Shown: positions 53,980 to 64,000 of the stretch, one piece after another
How positions within the stretch are numbered: the stretch's first letter is position 1
Layout of the letters: each line of letters begins with the position of its first letter
The notes under the pieces: model-generated
What the model saw: only the letters and a program-made list of their open reading frames with translations
What the model was told of the DNA's origin: nothing
Database searches by the model: none
Assembly: GCF_021390335.1 (NCBI RefSeq)
Contig: NZ_JAJUXK010000002.1
Location: 310,001 to 374,000, forward strand
Origin: Dyadobacter sp. CY343
GTDB lineage: Bacteria; Bacteroidota; Bacteroidia; Cytophagales; Spirosomataceae
DNA length: 64,000 bases
Direction of reading: 5' to 3'
Translations under genes and position numbers: made by a program

Positions 53980-54071
53980 AGGGAGGAAGGAGGAAAGGGA
54001 GGAAGGGAGGAAGGTAGGAAGGTACTTTTTTCTCTCCTTTTTCCCTTCCTCCATCCTCCTTTCCTCCCTTT
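53978..54071. repeat. Homopurine/homopyrimidine imperfect inverted repeat
   Basis: A 37-base pure purine tract (53978-54014, GGAAGGGA-type units) and a pyrimidine-rich arm (54025-54052 and 54054-54071) pair with few gaps to a long stem. It lies exactly between the stops of the convergent KTSC and GMC genes and may act as a bidirectional terminator. The purine arm also reads as a degenerate GGAGGAA-type direct repeat, a pattern that can expand by slippage and form triplex DNA. Confidence 0.75.
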
Positions 54072-55782
54072 AAATCCCTCCCCGCCGCATTTCCTTCACG
54101 GCGTAATCTACTGCTCTTGCCGTGAGTGCCATGTAGGTTAGTGAGGGGTTTTGGGTGGCGGTTGAGACCATGCTGCCTCCGTCGGTGACGAATACATTGG
54201 GGCAGTGGTGCATTTGGTTCCACTCATTTAGTATCGATGTTTTTGGGTCTTTACCCATTTTAATGCCGCCCATTTCGTGATTTTCGCTGCCGGGGTTTCT
54301 TTTCGTGTCCGAGGTTTTGATGTTGATAAAACCAGCTTTCGACAACATTTCGCTCAGCTCTGTATAAAAATCTTCCACCATTTTCATATCGTTGTCGTCA
54401 AATGCGACGGACATTTTCAGCTGAGGAATGTCCCACTGATCTTTCAGGGTAGGGTGCAGGCTGATCATATTGGATTCTTTCATCAGAGTTTCTCCCATCA
54501 TCTGCGCGGCAATCGACCAGCCGCTGTTATCCGGCGCGAAAAGGCTGTTTTTCAGGTCTTCACCAATGCCCGCATTCTGGTTACCGAGTTTTGAAGTATT
54601 CATAGAAACTGCGTAGCCGCGGAGGAAATCGGTTTCCTGCTTGGCTACGTTCCTGAATCTTGGAATATAAGAACCATTTGGCCGGCGACCGTCGGTGGTG
54701 CGGTCGTGGAAACCGTCAAACTCGGCGCTTACGCGGCCGCGGTAATTGTGGAAACCAATGAATTTACCCAGGACCTCACTATCGTTACCCAGTCCGTTTG
54801 GAAAGCGGTTGGATTTGGAATTAAGCAAAATCAGATTGGAATTGATCGCCGACGCATTTACGAAAATGATCCTGGCGTAATATTCCGTCATCTCCCTGGT
54901 TAGTATATCTACCATCCTCACGCCGGTTGCGCGCTTCTTTTTCTCGTCATAAATCACTGAATGCACAACAGAATGCGGTCTTAATGTCAGATTTCCCGTT
55001 TTTTCAGCCCATGGTAAGGTAGAAGAATTGGTGCTGAAATACCCGCCGAACGGACAACCGCGCTGGCACATATTCCGGTGCTGGCACTTGGCGCGTCCCT
55101 GTTCCAGGTGAACCGGCTGCGGGTCGGTAATATGCGCCGCCCGACCAATGATAATCGGTCGCGTATTGTTATAGTTTTTAGCAGTCTGTTCGCTGAAATG
55201 CTTTTCCACACACGTTAATTCGTGTGGCGGAAGGAACTCACCATCAGGAAGTTGTGGTAGCCCGTCTTTGTTTCCTGATATACCTGCAAACTTTTCCACG
55301 TAACTGTACCAGGGCGCAATATCCTTGTACCTGATCGGCCAGTCAGTAGCGAATCCGTCGCGCGCCGGACCTTCGAAATCAAAGTCTGACCACCGTTGTG
55401 TTTGCCGCGCCCAGAGTAGCGAGCGTCCGCCTACCTGGTATCCGCGCATCCAGTCAAAAGGCTTGTCCTGCACATACGGATGTTCCGCGTCTTTTACCAC
55501 AAAATGCATGGCATCTTCTTTGAAAATATAATGCTTGCTCGCCATCGGATTCGCCTCGCGGATTGCCAGGGAAGGCTGGCCACGGTGCTCAAATTCCCAG
55601 GGGAACATATTGGTGGTCGGGTAATCTACAATGTGTTTTACATCTTTCCCTCGTTCCAAAACCAGCGTTTTCAGGCCTTTTTCTGTCAGTTCTTTTGCTG
55701 CCCAGCCGCCGCTTATCCCGGTTCCTACCACAATTGCATCAAAGGTTTGTGCCTTTTCCGCATCGATATTAAAATTTGCCAT
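54070..55782 (-). CDS. GMC-family flavin oxidoreductase
   Basis: Start chosen at 55782 (MANFNIDAEK), 16 bp after the esterase; a longer frame to 55875 overlaps that gene. About 570 residues. FAD-binding FDAIVVGTGISGGWAAKEL; a Cys-rich segment CQHRNMCQRGCPFGGYFST; C-terminal active-site His in ENHEMGGIKMG and Asn in TATQNPSLTYMALTARA. It belongs to the gluconate-2-dehydrogenase/glucoside 3-dehydrogenase-like GMC branch, which oxidises sugars. The small partner subunit that usually sits beside it is not found here. Last gene of the DUF1553-DUF1501-esterase-GMC unit. Confidence 0.9.
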   Translation of the reverse strand: MANFNIDAEKAQTFDAIVVGTGISGGWAAKELTEKGLKTLVLERGKDVKHIVDYPTTNMFPWEFEHRGQPSLAIREANPMASKHYIFKEDAMHFVVKDAEHPYVQDKPFDWMRGYQVGGRSLLWARQTQRWSDFDFEGPARDGFATDWPIRYKDIAPWYSYVEKFAGISGNKDGLPQLPDGEFLPPHELTCVEKHFSEQTAKNYNNTRPIIIGRAAHITDPQPVHLEQGRAKCQHRNMCQRGCPFGGYFSTNSSTLPWAEKTGNLTLRPHSVVHSVIYDEKKKRATGVRMVDILTREMTEYYARIIFVNASAINSNLILLNSKSNRFPNGLGNDSEVLGKFIGFHNYRGRVSAEFDGFHDRTTDGRRPNGSYIPRFRNVAKQETDFLRGYAVSMNTSKLGNQNAGIGEDLKNSLFAPDNSGWSIAAQMMGETLMKESNMISLHPTLKDQWDIPQLKMSVAFDDNDMKMVEDFYTELSEMLSKAGFINIKTSDTKRNPGSENHEMGGIKMGKDPKTSILNEWNQMHHCPNVFVTDGGSMVSTATQNPSLTYMALTARAVDYAVKEMRRGGI

Positions 55783-55798
55783 TTGGTTATTTACACGG

Positions 55799-57016
<1,218 letters not shown>

Positions 57017-58528
57017 TCAGGCCAGAATATCTTTCACCAGGTTCCCATGCACGTCAGTAAGCCGAAACCTTCTGCCCTGGAATTTATAGGTAAGCCGCTC
57101 GTGATCAACACCCATTAAATGCATCAAAGTCGCGTGAAAATCGTGCACGTGAACCGGATCTTTGACGATATTATAACTGAAATCGTCCGTTTCCCCATAA
57201 CTGATCCCAGCCTTCACCCCCGCGCCCGCCATCCACATCGTAAAGCACCGGGGATGGTGATCGCGGCCATAATCGTCGGCTGTGAGCTTGCCTTGTGAAT
57301 ACACGGTGCGCCCAAATTCACCGCCCCAAACTACGAGCGTATCATCCAGCAAACCACGTCTTTTCAAGTCCATGATCAATGCCGCCGTCGCCTGGTCGGT
57401 ATCCTTGCATTGCCTTGCGATACCTTTTGGCAAGCCGCCGTGCTGGTCCCAGCCCTGGTGATAAAGCTGCACGAATTTCACATCCTTTTCTAGTAACTTC
57501 CTTGCCAGTAAGCAATTAGCTGCATAAGTCCCTGCGTCGCGACTATCTGGCCCGTACAAATCAAATACTTCGTCGGGTTCGCCTGCGGTATCCATTACTT
57601 CCGGCACCGAAGTTTGCATCCGAAATGCCATTTCATACTGCGCAATGCGGTTATTGATCTCAGGATCGCCATACGAATCGTTTTGCAGCTGATTCAGTTT
57701 GGACAGATATTGCAGCATTTCCTTCCTGTCGGCACCATCGTAACCTTCGGGATTATTCAGAAACAAAACAGGATCTTTACCCGAACGAAACTGCACGCCC
57801 TGATGACGGGATTCCAGGAATCCGTTTCCCCATAACCGCGCGTAAAGCGGCTGATCTTTGGGAGCGTTTTTTGAAACCAATACAATGAATGTAGGCAGAT
57901 TATTATTATCCGAGCCTAGCCCATAACTCACCCAGCTGCCGATCGAAGGCCGACCAGGAAGCTGATTTCCCGTTTGAAAAAACGTAATAGCCGGGTCATG
58001 ATTAATCGCCTCCGAGTAAATGGATTTGACAATGCAAAGGTCATCGACCACCCTGGCGGTGTGGGGCAGCAGCTCGCTTACCCACGTATCGTTTTTTCCG
58101 TGCTGGCTGAAATTGTAGATCGAAGGGACCATCGGCAATGCACTCTGGCTGGCGCTCATGCCCGTCAGTCGCTGGCCTTTTCGTACCGAATCCGGCAGGT
58201 TTTGTCCCGCCAGATTTGCCAGTTTGGGTTTGTAATCAAATGTCTCAAACTGCGAAGGTCCGCCCGCCATAAACAGGTATACAACCCGCTTTGCTTTCGG
58301 GGCAATATGGGGTAATGCTTTCAAGATATCTGCCTCCACATCGCCGGCAGAAGGTTGCTGCCTTGAAGCCGAACCATATATCTTGTCAAGCCCGAATAGC
58401 GATCCAACCGCCAGAGCGCCCATTCCGAGCGAGGTTCTGGTTAGAAACCGGCGCCTGTCCAGCTTTTTATGCAGCTCATTGAAGTCCGGCGAATGCATTC
58501 TGAACTCCTCGTCGTGATGGTGTGACAT
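57017..58528 (-). CDS. DUF1501 protein (planctomycete-type sulfatase-like)
   Basis: 503 residues. Twin-arginine leader-like segment (KLDRRRFLTRTSLGMGALAVGSLFG) implies Tat export, though about 25 residues precede it. The DUF1501 domain is alkaline-phosphatase/sulfatase-like: VVYLFMAGGPSQFETFDYKP, FVQLYHQGWDQHGGLP, DTLVVWGGEFGRT, DYGRDHHPRCFTMWMAGAGVK. It always pairs with a DUF1553 gene, here 3 bp upstream. These pairs were first described in planctomycetes. The function is unknown, but the metal-binding Asp/His pattern suggests a hydrolase of sulfate or phosphate esters. Confidence 0.92.
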   Translation of the reverse strand: MSHHHDEEFRMHSPDFNELHKKLDRRRFLTRTSLGMGALAVGSLFGLDKIYGSASRQQPSAGDVEADILKALPHIAPKAKRVVYLFMAGGPSQFETFDYKPKLANLAGQNLPDSVRKGQRLTGMSASQSALPMVPSIYNFSQHGKNDTWVSELLPHTARVVDDLCIVKSIYSEAINHDPAITFFQTGNQLPGRPSIGSWVSYGLGSDNNNLPTFIVLVSKNAPKDQPLYARLWGNGFLESRHQGVQFRSGKDPVLFLNNPEGYDGADRKEMLQYLSKLNQLQNDSYGDPEINNRIAQYEMAFRMQTSVPEVMDTAGEPDEVFDLYGPDSRDAGTYAANCLLARKLLEKDVKFVQLYHQGWDQHGGLPKGIARQCKDTDQATAALIMDLKRRGLLDDTLVVWGGEFGRTVYSQGKLTADDYGRDHHPRCFTMWMAGAGVKAGISYGETDDFSYNIVKDPVHVHDFHATLMHLMGVDHERLTYKFQGRRFRLTDVHGNLVKDILA

Positions 58529-58531
58529 AGC

Positions 58532-61500
58532 CTATCTTTTGGTTAAACTGGCGTCAGAATTAAGAATCGTGCTCGCTACTACACTATTTGCCGCAAGCAA
58601 AGCAGCATCCAGCGACGGATCCACTTTGTATTGTCCGGTACCCAGCCAGCCTGCGGTTTTCTTAGGGTTTTTGGTGAATTTCTCTCTTTCGGTTTTTTGT
58701 AAAGAAAGCAGCAGATCCACTTCCCTGACCGGCGGCTTCCTACCCGTCAGTTGCCGGTAAGCCAGCGTAATTGCCTGACGGTCATCAGGAATTTTCGACA
58801 TTTTTTCTCCCATTACTTTCACTGCTTCCACAAATGTCGGGTCGTTTAATGTGACAAGTGCTTGCAGCGGCGTATTCGTTTTTTGTCTCCTGACCACACA
58901 AAAACTGCGGGTCGTGGCATCGAATGTCGACAAAGTCGGGTGCGGTACCGAACGTTTGACGATCACATACAAGCTTCTCCTGTACACCGCGTCGCCCGAA
59001 TCGGGAACATAATTGCTGCTGTTGATCGACCAGAGGCCGTCGGGCTGGTAAGGTTTAATGCTTTTCCCGCCTATCTTTTTGTTTAATAAACCGCTTGCAA
59101 CCAATGCATTATCGCGGATCATTTCAGCTGACATTCTGTTTGCCGGGCCCCTTGCCAGCATTCGGTTTTCCGGGTCGCGTTCCCGCGTTTCCCTAGTGGC
59201 TCGGGAATTTTGCCGGTAAGTTGCCGACATCACGATCAGCTTGTTCATTTTCTTCATATCCCAGCCCGATTCACGGAAGGTAACCGCCAGCCAGTCAAGC
59301 AGTTCCGGGTGCGTGGGCATTTCTCCCTGATTGCCGAAATCTTCCGTCGTTTTCACCAGTCCGGTACCGAAGAAGTTCTGCCAAAGGCGATTCACTTCCA
59401 CGCGGGCAGTGAGCGGGTGGTCGGGCTGAGTGAGCCACCGGGCAAGACCCAGGCGGTTTTTAGGTAAATTTTTTGGAAAAGCTAATATGGAAGAAGGGGT
59501 AGCAGGATACACTTTCTCGCCCGGCGAATCATAATTTCCGCGGAGCAGAACGTGTGCCTGTTTCGGTTTCGGCATTTCCTGCATCACCATCAGCTCCTGG
59601 ATCTTTTCGGTAGAGTCTGTCAGCTCGCTGCGTTTTTGCTGCAATGAAAGCCGGGCGGCGGCGGTTTCTTTACTCGCGGCTGACAGGTAATAGGTCTTTA
59701 ATATCTGCGTTTCCCGGCCGGTAAGTTCGGAAGGTTGTTTGCCGGCAATAGCCGCCCAGTTTGTTTTTTTAGCCAAAATCTGAACTTCAAATGGCGAGAG
59801 TTCCCGGTTATAGACCAATATATCATCCACCTGGCCGCCCGTAAGTCCAAATCCCCGCCACCACGCGCCGATCTGCAAGCCGGGCTGTACCTGTGATTTG
59901 AACAGAATTTCTTTCCGAAGCTGGTCCATCGTCGTTTCCATCGCCAGCTCCGCGCCATCCTGAAACAATCTGAAACCTTTCGCTTGTGAAGATCCGTCAT
60001 AAGTGATCGTCAGCTGAATCCATTTGTCTCTCGGTACAGGTGATGTCGCAATGCGCGTAATTGCATCGGCGGGAGCTGTGTGGGCCATATTCAATTCCAG
60101 CCGGTCGTTTCTTAAATACAAATGGTAACCCCGGAAGTTGTAAAGCCGCTCCGCCTGACTCTTGTGCAGAAGCACACCTTCCTTTAAGTTTTTGGGAATA
60201 TTTACATGGATACCAATACTGAAAGGTTCTGATTTTTTAAAAACACCCGCCTGGTTTAGATCCAGAAAAACGTCACCATTCAGCTTCAATGCCTTTCCAT
60301 TTTTAGTATCCGTAAATTCCGGATCGCCGCCTGCGCCGCCCGATTCACGTTTCATTACGCCAATATCCTTCGGGTTAATTGCATTTTTAAGCGAACCATT
60401 TTCGAATGTAAACCGCGCCTGCAAGCCGTTTTGGGAGATTTCCTGTTTGGCCAAAACCTTGTATCCACCGGTTGTAAGCCACTTCTGGAATCCCGGCTCT
60501 GCATTTTGCTTTACTATATCGAGATTACTTTCTTCTGTTTTAATCTGTTTCTTTATAAAAGCGAGCGTTTTTTCCTGGTCGCCGGTCGGCAGCAGCATAG
60601 TAGGCGTAGGCATTGCGTCGTCCCAGGAGATTTGCCCTGCTTCTTTTACATTGTTGAAAAAACTGAAAAGCTCGTAGTAATTTTTCTGCGAAATCGGGTC
60701 GTACTTGTGATCGTGGCATTTGGCGCAGCCTACTGAAAGTCCGAGAAACGCGTCGCCGAATGTATTGGTACGGTCGACCACGTATTCCGCCTGAAATTCC
60801 TCCTCGATGATCCCGCCCTCCATATTTTGCTGGTGGTTTCGGTTAAATGCGGTCGCTACCATCATATCTCGCGTAGGCTTCGGCATTAAGTCGCCCGCCA
60901 GCTGCCACGCGATAAACTGATCATAATGCATATTTTTGTTAAATGCGCCGATTACCCAATCGCGGTAAGGCGACATATCCCGCAGCCGGTCGACCGTATA
61001 GCCATGAGAGTCGGCGAAGCGCGCGAGGTCGAGCCAGTCGACGGCCATTTTTTCACCATAATGCGGCGAGGCAAGCAGCCGGTCAACCTGTTTTTCGTAC
61101 GCATTTGCGCTATTATCCTTTAAAAATGCGTCTGTTTCTTCGAGAGTAGGGGGCAGGCCGGTCAGATCGAGGGAAACGCGCCTGAGCAATAGTTCCTTTT
61201 CAGCCTGCGCCGCTGGTTGTAGCTTCTGGTCTTCCAGTTTTTTAAATACAAAATGGTCAATCGGATTAACGGCCAGGTTAGTGTGATGAATTTCAGGTAC
61301 TTCTGCTTTTTCTGGTTTTACAAATGCCCAGTGCGGCTTGTACTCAGCACCTTCGTCGATCCACCGGATCAAAATGGCTTTTTCAGCCGCGGAAAGCGAC
61401 AAATGAGATTCGGGGGTTGGCATTACATATTCCGGATCGGAAGAAATAATGCGGTGAAAAAACTCACTGTCAGCCAGATCGCCGGGAGAAATTGCCACAC

Positions 61501-61756
61501 GGCCGGAATTTTTGGAAAGCTTGGCAAACGCAGATTCGCCCAGATCCAGCCGGAGACCGCCTTTTTGTTTGGCTTTGTCGGGCCCGTGGCAGGCGAAACA
61601 TTTATCGGAAAGAACCGGCTTTACATGCTGGTTATAGTCGAGCTTTTCAGGAAGTGCCTCCATCGCGACTTCCACATCATCAGGCAGTTGCGGCGAGCAG
61701 GCATAAAAAATACCTGAAATGGAGATGGCCAGAAAAATTTTTGCAGCTTTTTTCAT
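58532..61756 (-). CDS. PSCyt1-PSCyt2-LamG-DUF1553 protein with cytochrome c motif
   Basis: 1074 residues. The leader contains FYACSPQ, likely a lipobox. PSCyt1 domain holds the heme motif CFACHGPDK (Cys53-His57). PSCyt2 (DUF1549) follows: PIDHFVFKKLEDQKLQPAAQA, DWLDLARFADSHGYTVDRLR, VGCAKCHDHKYDPISQ (a second C-x-x-C-H). A LamG/concanavalin-like insert spans about residues 440-660. DUF1553 closes the protein: RVEVNRLWQNFFGTGLVKTTEDFGNQGE, STFDATTRSFCVVRRQKTNTPLQAL. Two heme sites suggest redox function outside the cytoplasm, together with DUF1501. First gene of the unit. Confidence 0.92.
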   Translation of the reverse strand: MKKAAKIFLAISISGIFYACSPQLPDDVEVAMEALPEKLDYNQHVKPVLSDKCFACHGPDKAKQKGGLRLDLGESAFAKLSKNSGRVAISPGDLADSEFFHRIISSDPEYVMPTPESHLSLSAAEKAILIRWIDEGAEYKPHWAFVKPEKAEVPEIHHTNLAVNPIDHFVFKKLEDQKLQPAAQAEKELLLRRVSLDLTGLPPTLEETDAFLKDNSANAYEKQVDRLLASPHYGEKMAVDWLDLARFADSHGYTVDRLRDMSPYRDWVIGAFNKNMHYDQFIAWQLAGDLMPKPTRDMMVATAFNRNHQQNMEGGIIEEEFQAEYVVDRTNTFGDAFLGLSVGCAKCHDHKYDPISQKNYYELFSFFNNVKEAGQISWDDAMPTPTMLLPTGDQEKTLAFIKKQIKTEESNLDIVKQNAEPGFQKWLTTGGYKVLAKQEISQNGLQARFTFENGSLKNAINPKDIGVMKRESGGAGGDPEFTDTKNGKALKLNGDVFLDLNQAGVFKKSEPFSIGIHVNIPKNLKEGVLLHKSQAERLYNFRGYHLYLRNDRLELNMAHTAPADAITRIATSPVPRDKWIQLTITYDGSSQAKGFRLFQDGAELAMETTMDQLRKEILFKSQVQPGLQIGAWWRGFGLTGGQVDDILVYNRELSPFEVQILAKKTNWAAIAGKQPSELTGRETQILKTYYLSAASKETAAARLSLQQKRSELTDSTEKIQELMVMQEMPKPKQAHVLLRGNYDSPGEKVYPATPSSILAFPKNLPKNRLGLARWLTQPDHPLTARVEVNRLWQNFFGTGLVKTTEDFGNQGEMPTHPELLDWLAVTFRESGWDMKKMNKLIVMSATYRQNSRATRETRERDPENRMLARGPANRMSAEMIRDNALVASGLLNKKIGGKSIKPYQPDGLWSINSSNYVPDSGDAVYRRSLYVIVKRSVPHPTLSTFDATTRSFCVVRRQKTNTPLQALVTLNDPTFVEAVKVMGEKMSKIPDDRQAITLAYRQLTGRKPPVREVDLLLSLQKTEREKFTKNPKKTAGWLGTGQYKVDPSLDAALLAANSVVASTILNSDASLTKR

Positions 61757-61886
61757 CAGTGGGTAAAGGACTTCTACATATAAATATAATTTAAGATTCG
61801 CTTTAAATTGCCATATTCCTATTTTTACAGTGGCACATAATTAGCATACATTGCAATAAACGTCTTCAATTTAACCGATCTGTAAA

Positions 61887-62735
61887 ATGCGTTGGCAGGA
61901 TTTACGAAGAAGCAGTAATGTAGAAGACCGCCGCGGCATGTCCGGTGGCGGCAAAGTTGCGATCGGCGGGATCGGGATGATCATCGTGCTCGCGATCGGA
62001 CTTTTAACCGGGCAGGATCCCAGCGAAATCCTGGGTAACCTGCAAGGTACCGGGCAAAGTGAGCAGGTACAAAGCCGCCCGCCCGGCCCCCGTCCCGACG
62101 ACCGGACAGCCGATTTCGTAACTGCGGTACTGGGCAGCACCGAGGATGTCTGGACGAATATCTATGCGGCGAACGACGCGCAATACGTGAAGCCTAAGTT
62201 GCAGATTTTTGAAGATGCGACCCAAAGCGGCTGCGGAGGCGCATCGTCGGCAATGGGACCATTTTACTGTCCGGCCGATCAGAAGGTTTACATTGATCTT
62301 TCTTTTTGTGACCTGCTGCGCGACCGTTTTAAAGCGCCGGGCGATTTTGCAGTGGCTTACGTAGTGGCGCACGAAGTTGGTCACCACGTACAGAATTTAA
62401 TGGGAATTTCGGATCAGTTGCAGCAACAACGCGGCAGGATCAGTGAAACGGAGTACAACAAACTTTCGGTCAAGCTGGAATTGCAGGCAGATTTTCTGGC
62501 CGGTGTGTGGGCAAACCACGCGCAGGAAATGGCGAATATCCTCGAACCGGGCGATCTGGAATCGGCTTTAAAAGCAGCTAATGCGATCGGTGATGATAAG
62601 TTGCAGCAGGAATCGCAAGGGCGCGTAGTACCCGACGCATTTACCCACGGTACTTCCGAGCAGCGGATGTATTGGTTCAAAAAAGGCTTCGAAACGGGCG
62701 ATTTGAATCAGGGTAAGTTTGACGATATACAATAA
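61887..62735 (+). CDS. Neutral zinc metallopeptidase (YpfJ-like)
   Basis: 282 residues. A short cytoplasmic N-terminus and one membrane helix (VAIGGIGMIIVLAIGLLTG) anchor it, followed by a Gln/Pro-rich linker and a zinc-peptidase domain. The motif HEVGHH begins at His162, preceded by YVVAHEVGHHVQNLMGI, with the third ligand in ELQADFLAGVWANH. A typical C-terminus (GTSEQRMYWFKKGFETGDL) follows. This family is of unknown substrate. It stands alone, divergent from the DUF1553 unit. Confidence 0.92.
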   Translation: MRWQDLRRSSNVEDRRGMSGGGKVAIGGIGMIIVLAIGLLTGQDPSEILGNLQGTGQSEQVQSRPPGPRPDDRTADFVTAVLGSTEDVWTNIYAANDAQYVKPKLQIFEDATQSGCGGASSAMGPFYCPADQKVYIDLSFCDLLRDRFKAPGDFAVAYVVAHEVGHHVQNLMGISDQLQQQRGRISETEYNKLSVKLELQADFLAGVWANHAQEMANILEPGDLESALKAANAIGDDKLQQESQGRVVPDAFTHGTSEQRMYWFKKGFETGDLNQGKFDDIQ

Positions 62736-62772
62736 TATTTGAGGGGAGGAATGGTTTTTCCTCCCCAAAATG

Positions 62773-63003
62773 CTAGTCGCTGTTCTCGTTTTTCAAACCT
62801 TTCAGCAGCGCATAAATCGCCATCGCATGACCCTGTCCCAGCTCGAAATCCTCTTTCAGCCATTTCGTTATTTCTCCTGCTTTAACTTCGGGTTTAAGCT
62901 CCCCACCGGCCGTAAAGCCCTTTTCTTCTGCTATTCTGCGAAAATCTGCGGGCTCTTTACCTGTTTTTGATTTGATCGTTTTCAAATATCCCTGGAAAGA
63001 CAT
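62773..63003 (-). CDS. DUF4287 domain protein
   Basis: 76 residues. Matches the DUF4287 pattern: MSFQGYLKTIKSKTGKEPADFRRIAEEKG, then EVKAGEITKWLKEDFELGQGHAMAIYALLKG. Small, soluble, mostly helical; function unknown. Convergent with the metallopeptidase (37 bp) and divergent from the response regulator. The 68 bp between it and the regulator contains TAATTTTG at 63041-63048, which fits a -7 box for the regulator, without a clear -33 element. Confidence 0.85.
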   Translation of the reverse strand: MSFQGYLKTIKSKTGKEPADFRRIAEEKGFTAGGELKPEVKAGEITKWLKEDFELGQGHAMAIYALLKGLKNENSD

Positions 63004-63071
63004 ATTCAGTTAGTTTTAGGTGATAGTTTCGCGATATTAGTAATTTTGTTAAAGATTTGTAATCTGTACCG

Positions 63072-63452
63072 ATGCCTTATCAAAACATACTTCTCATTGA
63101 CGACGATGAGGATGATCAGGAAATATTTTTGAGCGCGTTGGAAAACGTATCTAATTCAGTCAATTGCATAACGATAAGTAATGCAGTCACCGCACTGGAA
63201 AAGCTTTCCCGGCGTGAGCTGGAAACCGACCTTATTTTCCTGGATTTGAACATGCCTTTGATGAACGGGCAGGAGTTTCTTATTGAGCTCAAAAACAGGC
63301 AGGAAGTGCGCGATATACCTGTAATCATACTTTCTACTTCATCCAATGTAAGTACCGTCCAGCAAAGCAAGCAGCTCGGCGCCGCCGATTTTATCAAAAA
63401 ACCGGACAGTTTCGACGAGCTCGTCCATATTCTTAAATCGGTGCTGATCTAG
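63072..63452 (+). CDS. Single-domain response regulator
   Basis: 126 residues, one CheY-like receiver. Acidic pocket in ILLIDDDEDDQEIF, phospho-acceptor Asp58 in IFLDLNMPLMNG, Ser/Thr switch in IILSTSSN, and Lys in FIKKPDSFDEL. There is no output domain. It is the Rcp1-like type that pairs with PAS/phytochrome-type kinases carrying the SHDMQEPL box, such as the kinase at 2503. No kinase is adjacent, so partner assignment is speculative. Confidence 0.93.
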   Translation: MPYQNILLIDDDEDDQEIFLSALENVSNSVNCITISNAVTALEKLSRRELETDLIFLDLNMPLMNGQEFLIELKNRQEVRDIPVIILSTSSNVSTVQQSKQLGAADFIKKPDSFDELVHILKSVLI

Positions 63453-63474
63453 CCTTTAATATTACCTCTGATAT

Positions 63475-64000
63475 TCAATTCGGCACCTGAACGGACACTA
63501 CCTCCCCAATTCCTTTTTCTTTCAAAGACATCGCAGTACTTTCTTCCAGCCTGTTATCTGTAATCAGAAATGAAATATCAGTGAGTGCTGCAAATTTGAT
63601 GTAGCTGTCACGGCCGATCTTCGACGAATCGCATAGGAGGTACACGTGTTCGCAATTTTGTATAAATGCGGATGTAATGGAAGATTCGGTCTCACTGTGT
63701 GCGCTCAGGCCGTTTTCCTGGGAGATACCATCCACGCCAATGAATGCTTTTGCAGCGTGATAGCTGTTTACATGCTCCACTGCCTTTGCACCGTGCACCG
63801 CTTTTCGCGAACTGTCCAGCTCACCGCCGATCAGATTGATAGTGACAGTAGGGGTGTCGATCAGCTCTGCTACGATTGGCAGTGAGTTGGTGATCACGCG
63901 GATATTGTTCTTTTTCTTCAAATGCGGGCACATTTGAAAAACGGTGCTGCCGCAATCCATAAAGATGGTATCCCCATCCTGCACATAGGATGCTGCCGCC
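63475..64000 (-). CDS. DeoR/GlpR-type transcriptional regulator, C-terminal part
   Basis: Frame is open through the window end (about 175 residues visible), so the N-terminal winged-helix domain lies outside. The visible part is the DeoRC sugar-phosphate sensor domain: DGDTIFMDCGSTVFQMCPHL, VITNSLPIVAEL, INLIGGELDSSRKAVHGAKAVE, AFIGVDGISQENGL, VYLLCDSSKIGRDSYIKFA. These regulators repress sugar-use genes until a phosphorylated sugar binds. The codon at 63984 is GTG and should not be taken as the start, as reading continues upstream. The target genes are probably just outside the window. Confidence 0.9.
   Translation of the reverse strand, partial: AAASYVQDGDTIFMDCGSTVFQMCPHLKKKNNIRVITNSLPIVAELIDTPTVTINLIGGELDSSRKAVHGAKAVEHVNSYHAAKAFIGVDGISQENGLSAHSETESSITSAFIQNCEHVYLLCDSSKIGRDSYIKFAALTDISFLITDNRLEESTAMSLKEKGIGEVVSVQVPN

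Noticed and set aside
53978-54071. CRISPR or tandem-repeat array
   Set aside because: No regular repeat-spacer structure; only a purine-rich degenerate repeat with a complementary arm and no cas genes.

Overview
The window looks like the chromosome of a Cytophagales member of the Bacteroidota, most like Dyadobacter/Spirosomataceae. That is inferred from two SusC/SusD pairs, type IX secretion (T9SS) sorting domains, TAnnTTTG-type promoter boxes, weak Shine-Dalgarno sites, and DUF1501/DUF1553, DUF1080 and Gfo/Idh sugar genes. About half the bases are G/C. No rRNA, tRNA, insertion sequence, prophage or CRISPR array was seen. Both ends cut genes: a GH5-type glycosidase on the left and a DeoR-type regulator on the right.

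Layout. 1-9.4 kb: carbohydrate and small-molecule enzymes (GH5 C-terminus, VOC protein, sugar isomerase/epimerase, GNAT), a four-PAS histidine kinase, DUF1080, DinB-like protein, then an operon of Gfo/Idh/MocA oxidoreductase, esterase and SDR. 9.6-16.4 kb: cell-surface locus with a 1515-residue secreted protein that I read as two degenerate thermolysin-like (M4) domains plus Ig/Fn3-like modules, a tiny protein that is little more than a T9SS sorting domain, and a convergent YadA-head/S74 tail-fibre-like protein. 17-23.6 kb: SusC/SusD pair 1 followed by three small genes of little or no known function. 23.7-29.6 kb: aldo/keto reductase, an unknown protein, a PQQ dehydrogenase with a built-in cytochrome c, and sialate O-acetylesterase. 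29.7-36.2 kb: surface-glycan island with five glycosyltransferases and an MsbA-like ABC exporter, partly translationally coupled. 37-42 kb: a diadenylate-cyclase-like (DACNV-type) protein, DNA polymerase IV, a secreted M43 metalloprotease with T9SS tail, and an unknown protein. 42.3-49.3 kb: SusC/SusD pair 2, whose SusC carries a long Pro/Thr/Ala-rich linker, and a 5'-nucleotidase split into two genes in reversed order. 49.3-54 kb: CPA1 antiporter, P450, Dps, SYLF and KTSC proteins. 54-61.8 kb: one reverse-strand unit of DUF1553, DUF1501, esterase and GMC oxidoreductase. 61.8-64 kb: zinc metallopeptidase, DUF4287, a single-domain response regulator and the DeoR-type regulator.

Together the genes describe a polysaccharide-scavenging soil or plant-associated bacterium: SusC/D import, esterases and glycosidases for de-esterification and cleavage, and several oxidoreductases (Gfo/Idh, GMC, PQQ, SDR, AKR) fitting oxidative and 3-keto-sugar chemistry. 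The most unusual locus is the pseudo-thermolysin gene and its sorting-domain partner at 9.7-14.6 kb.
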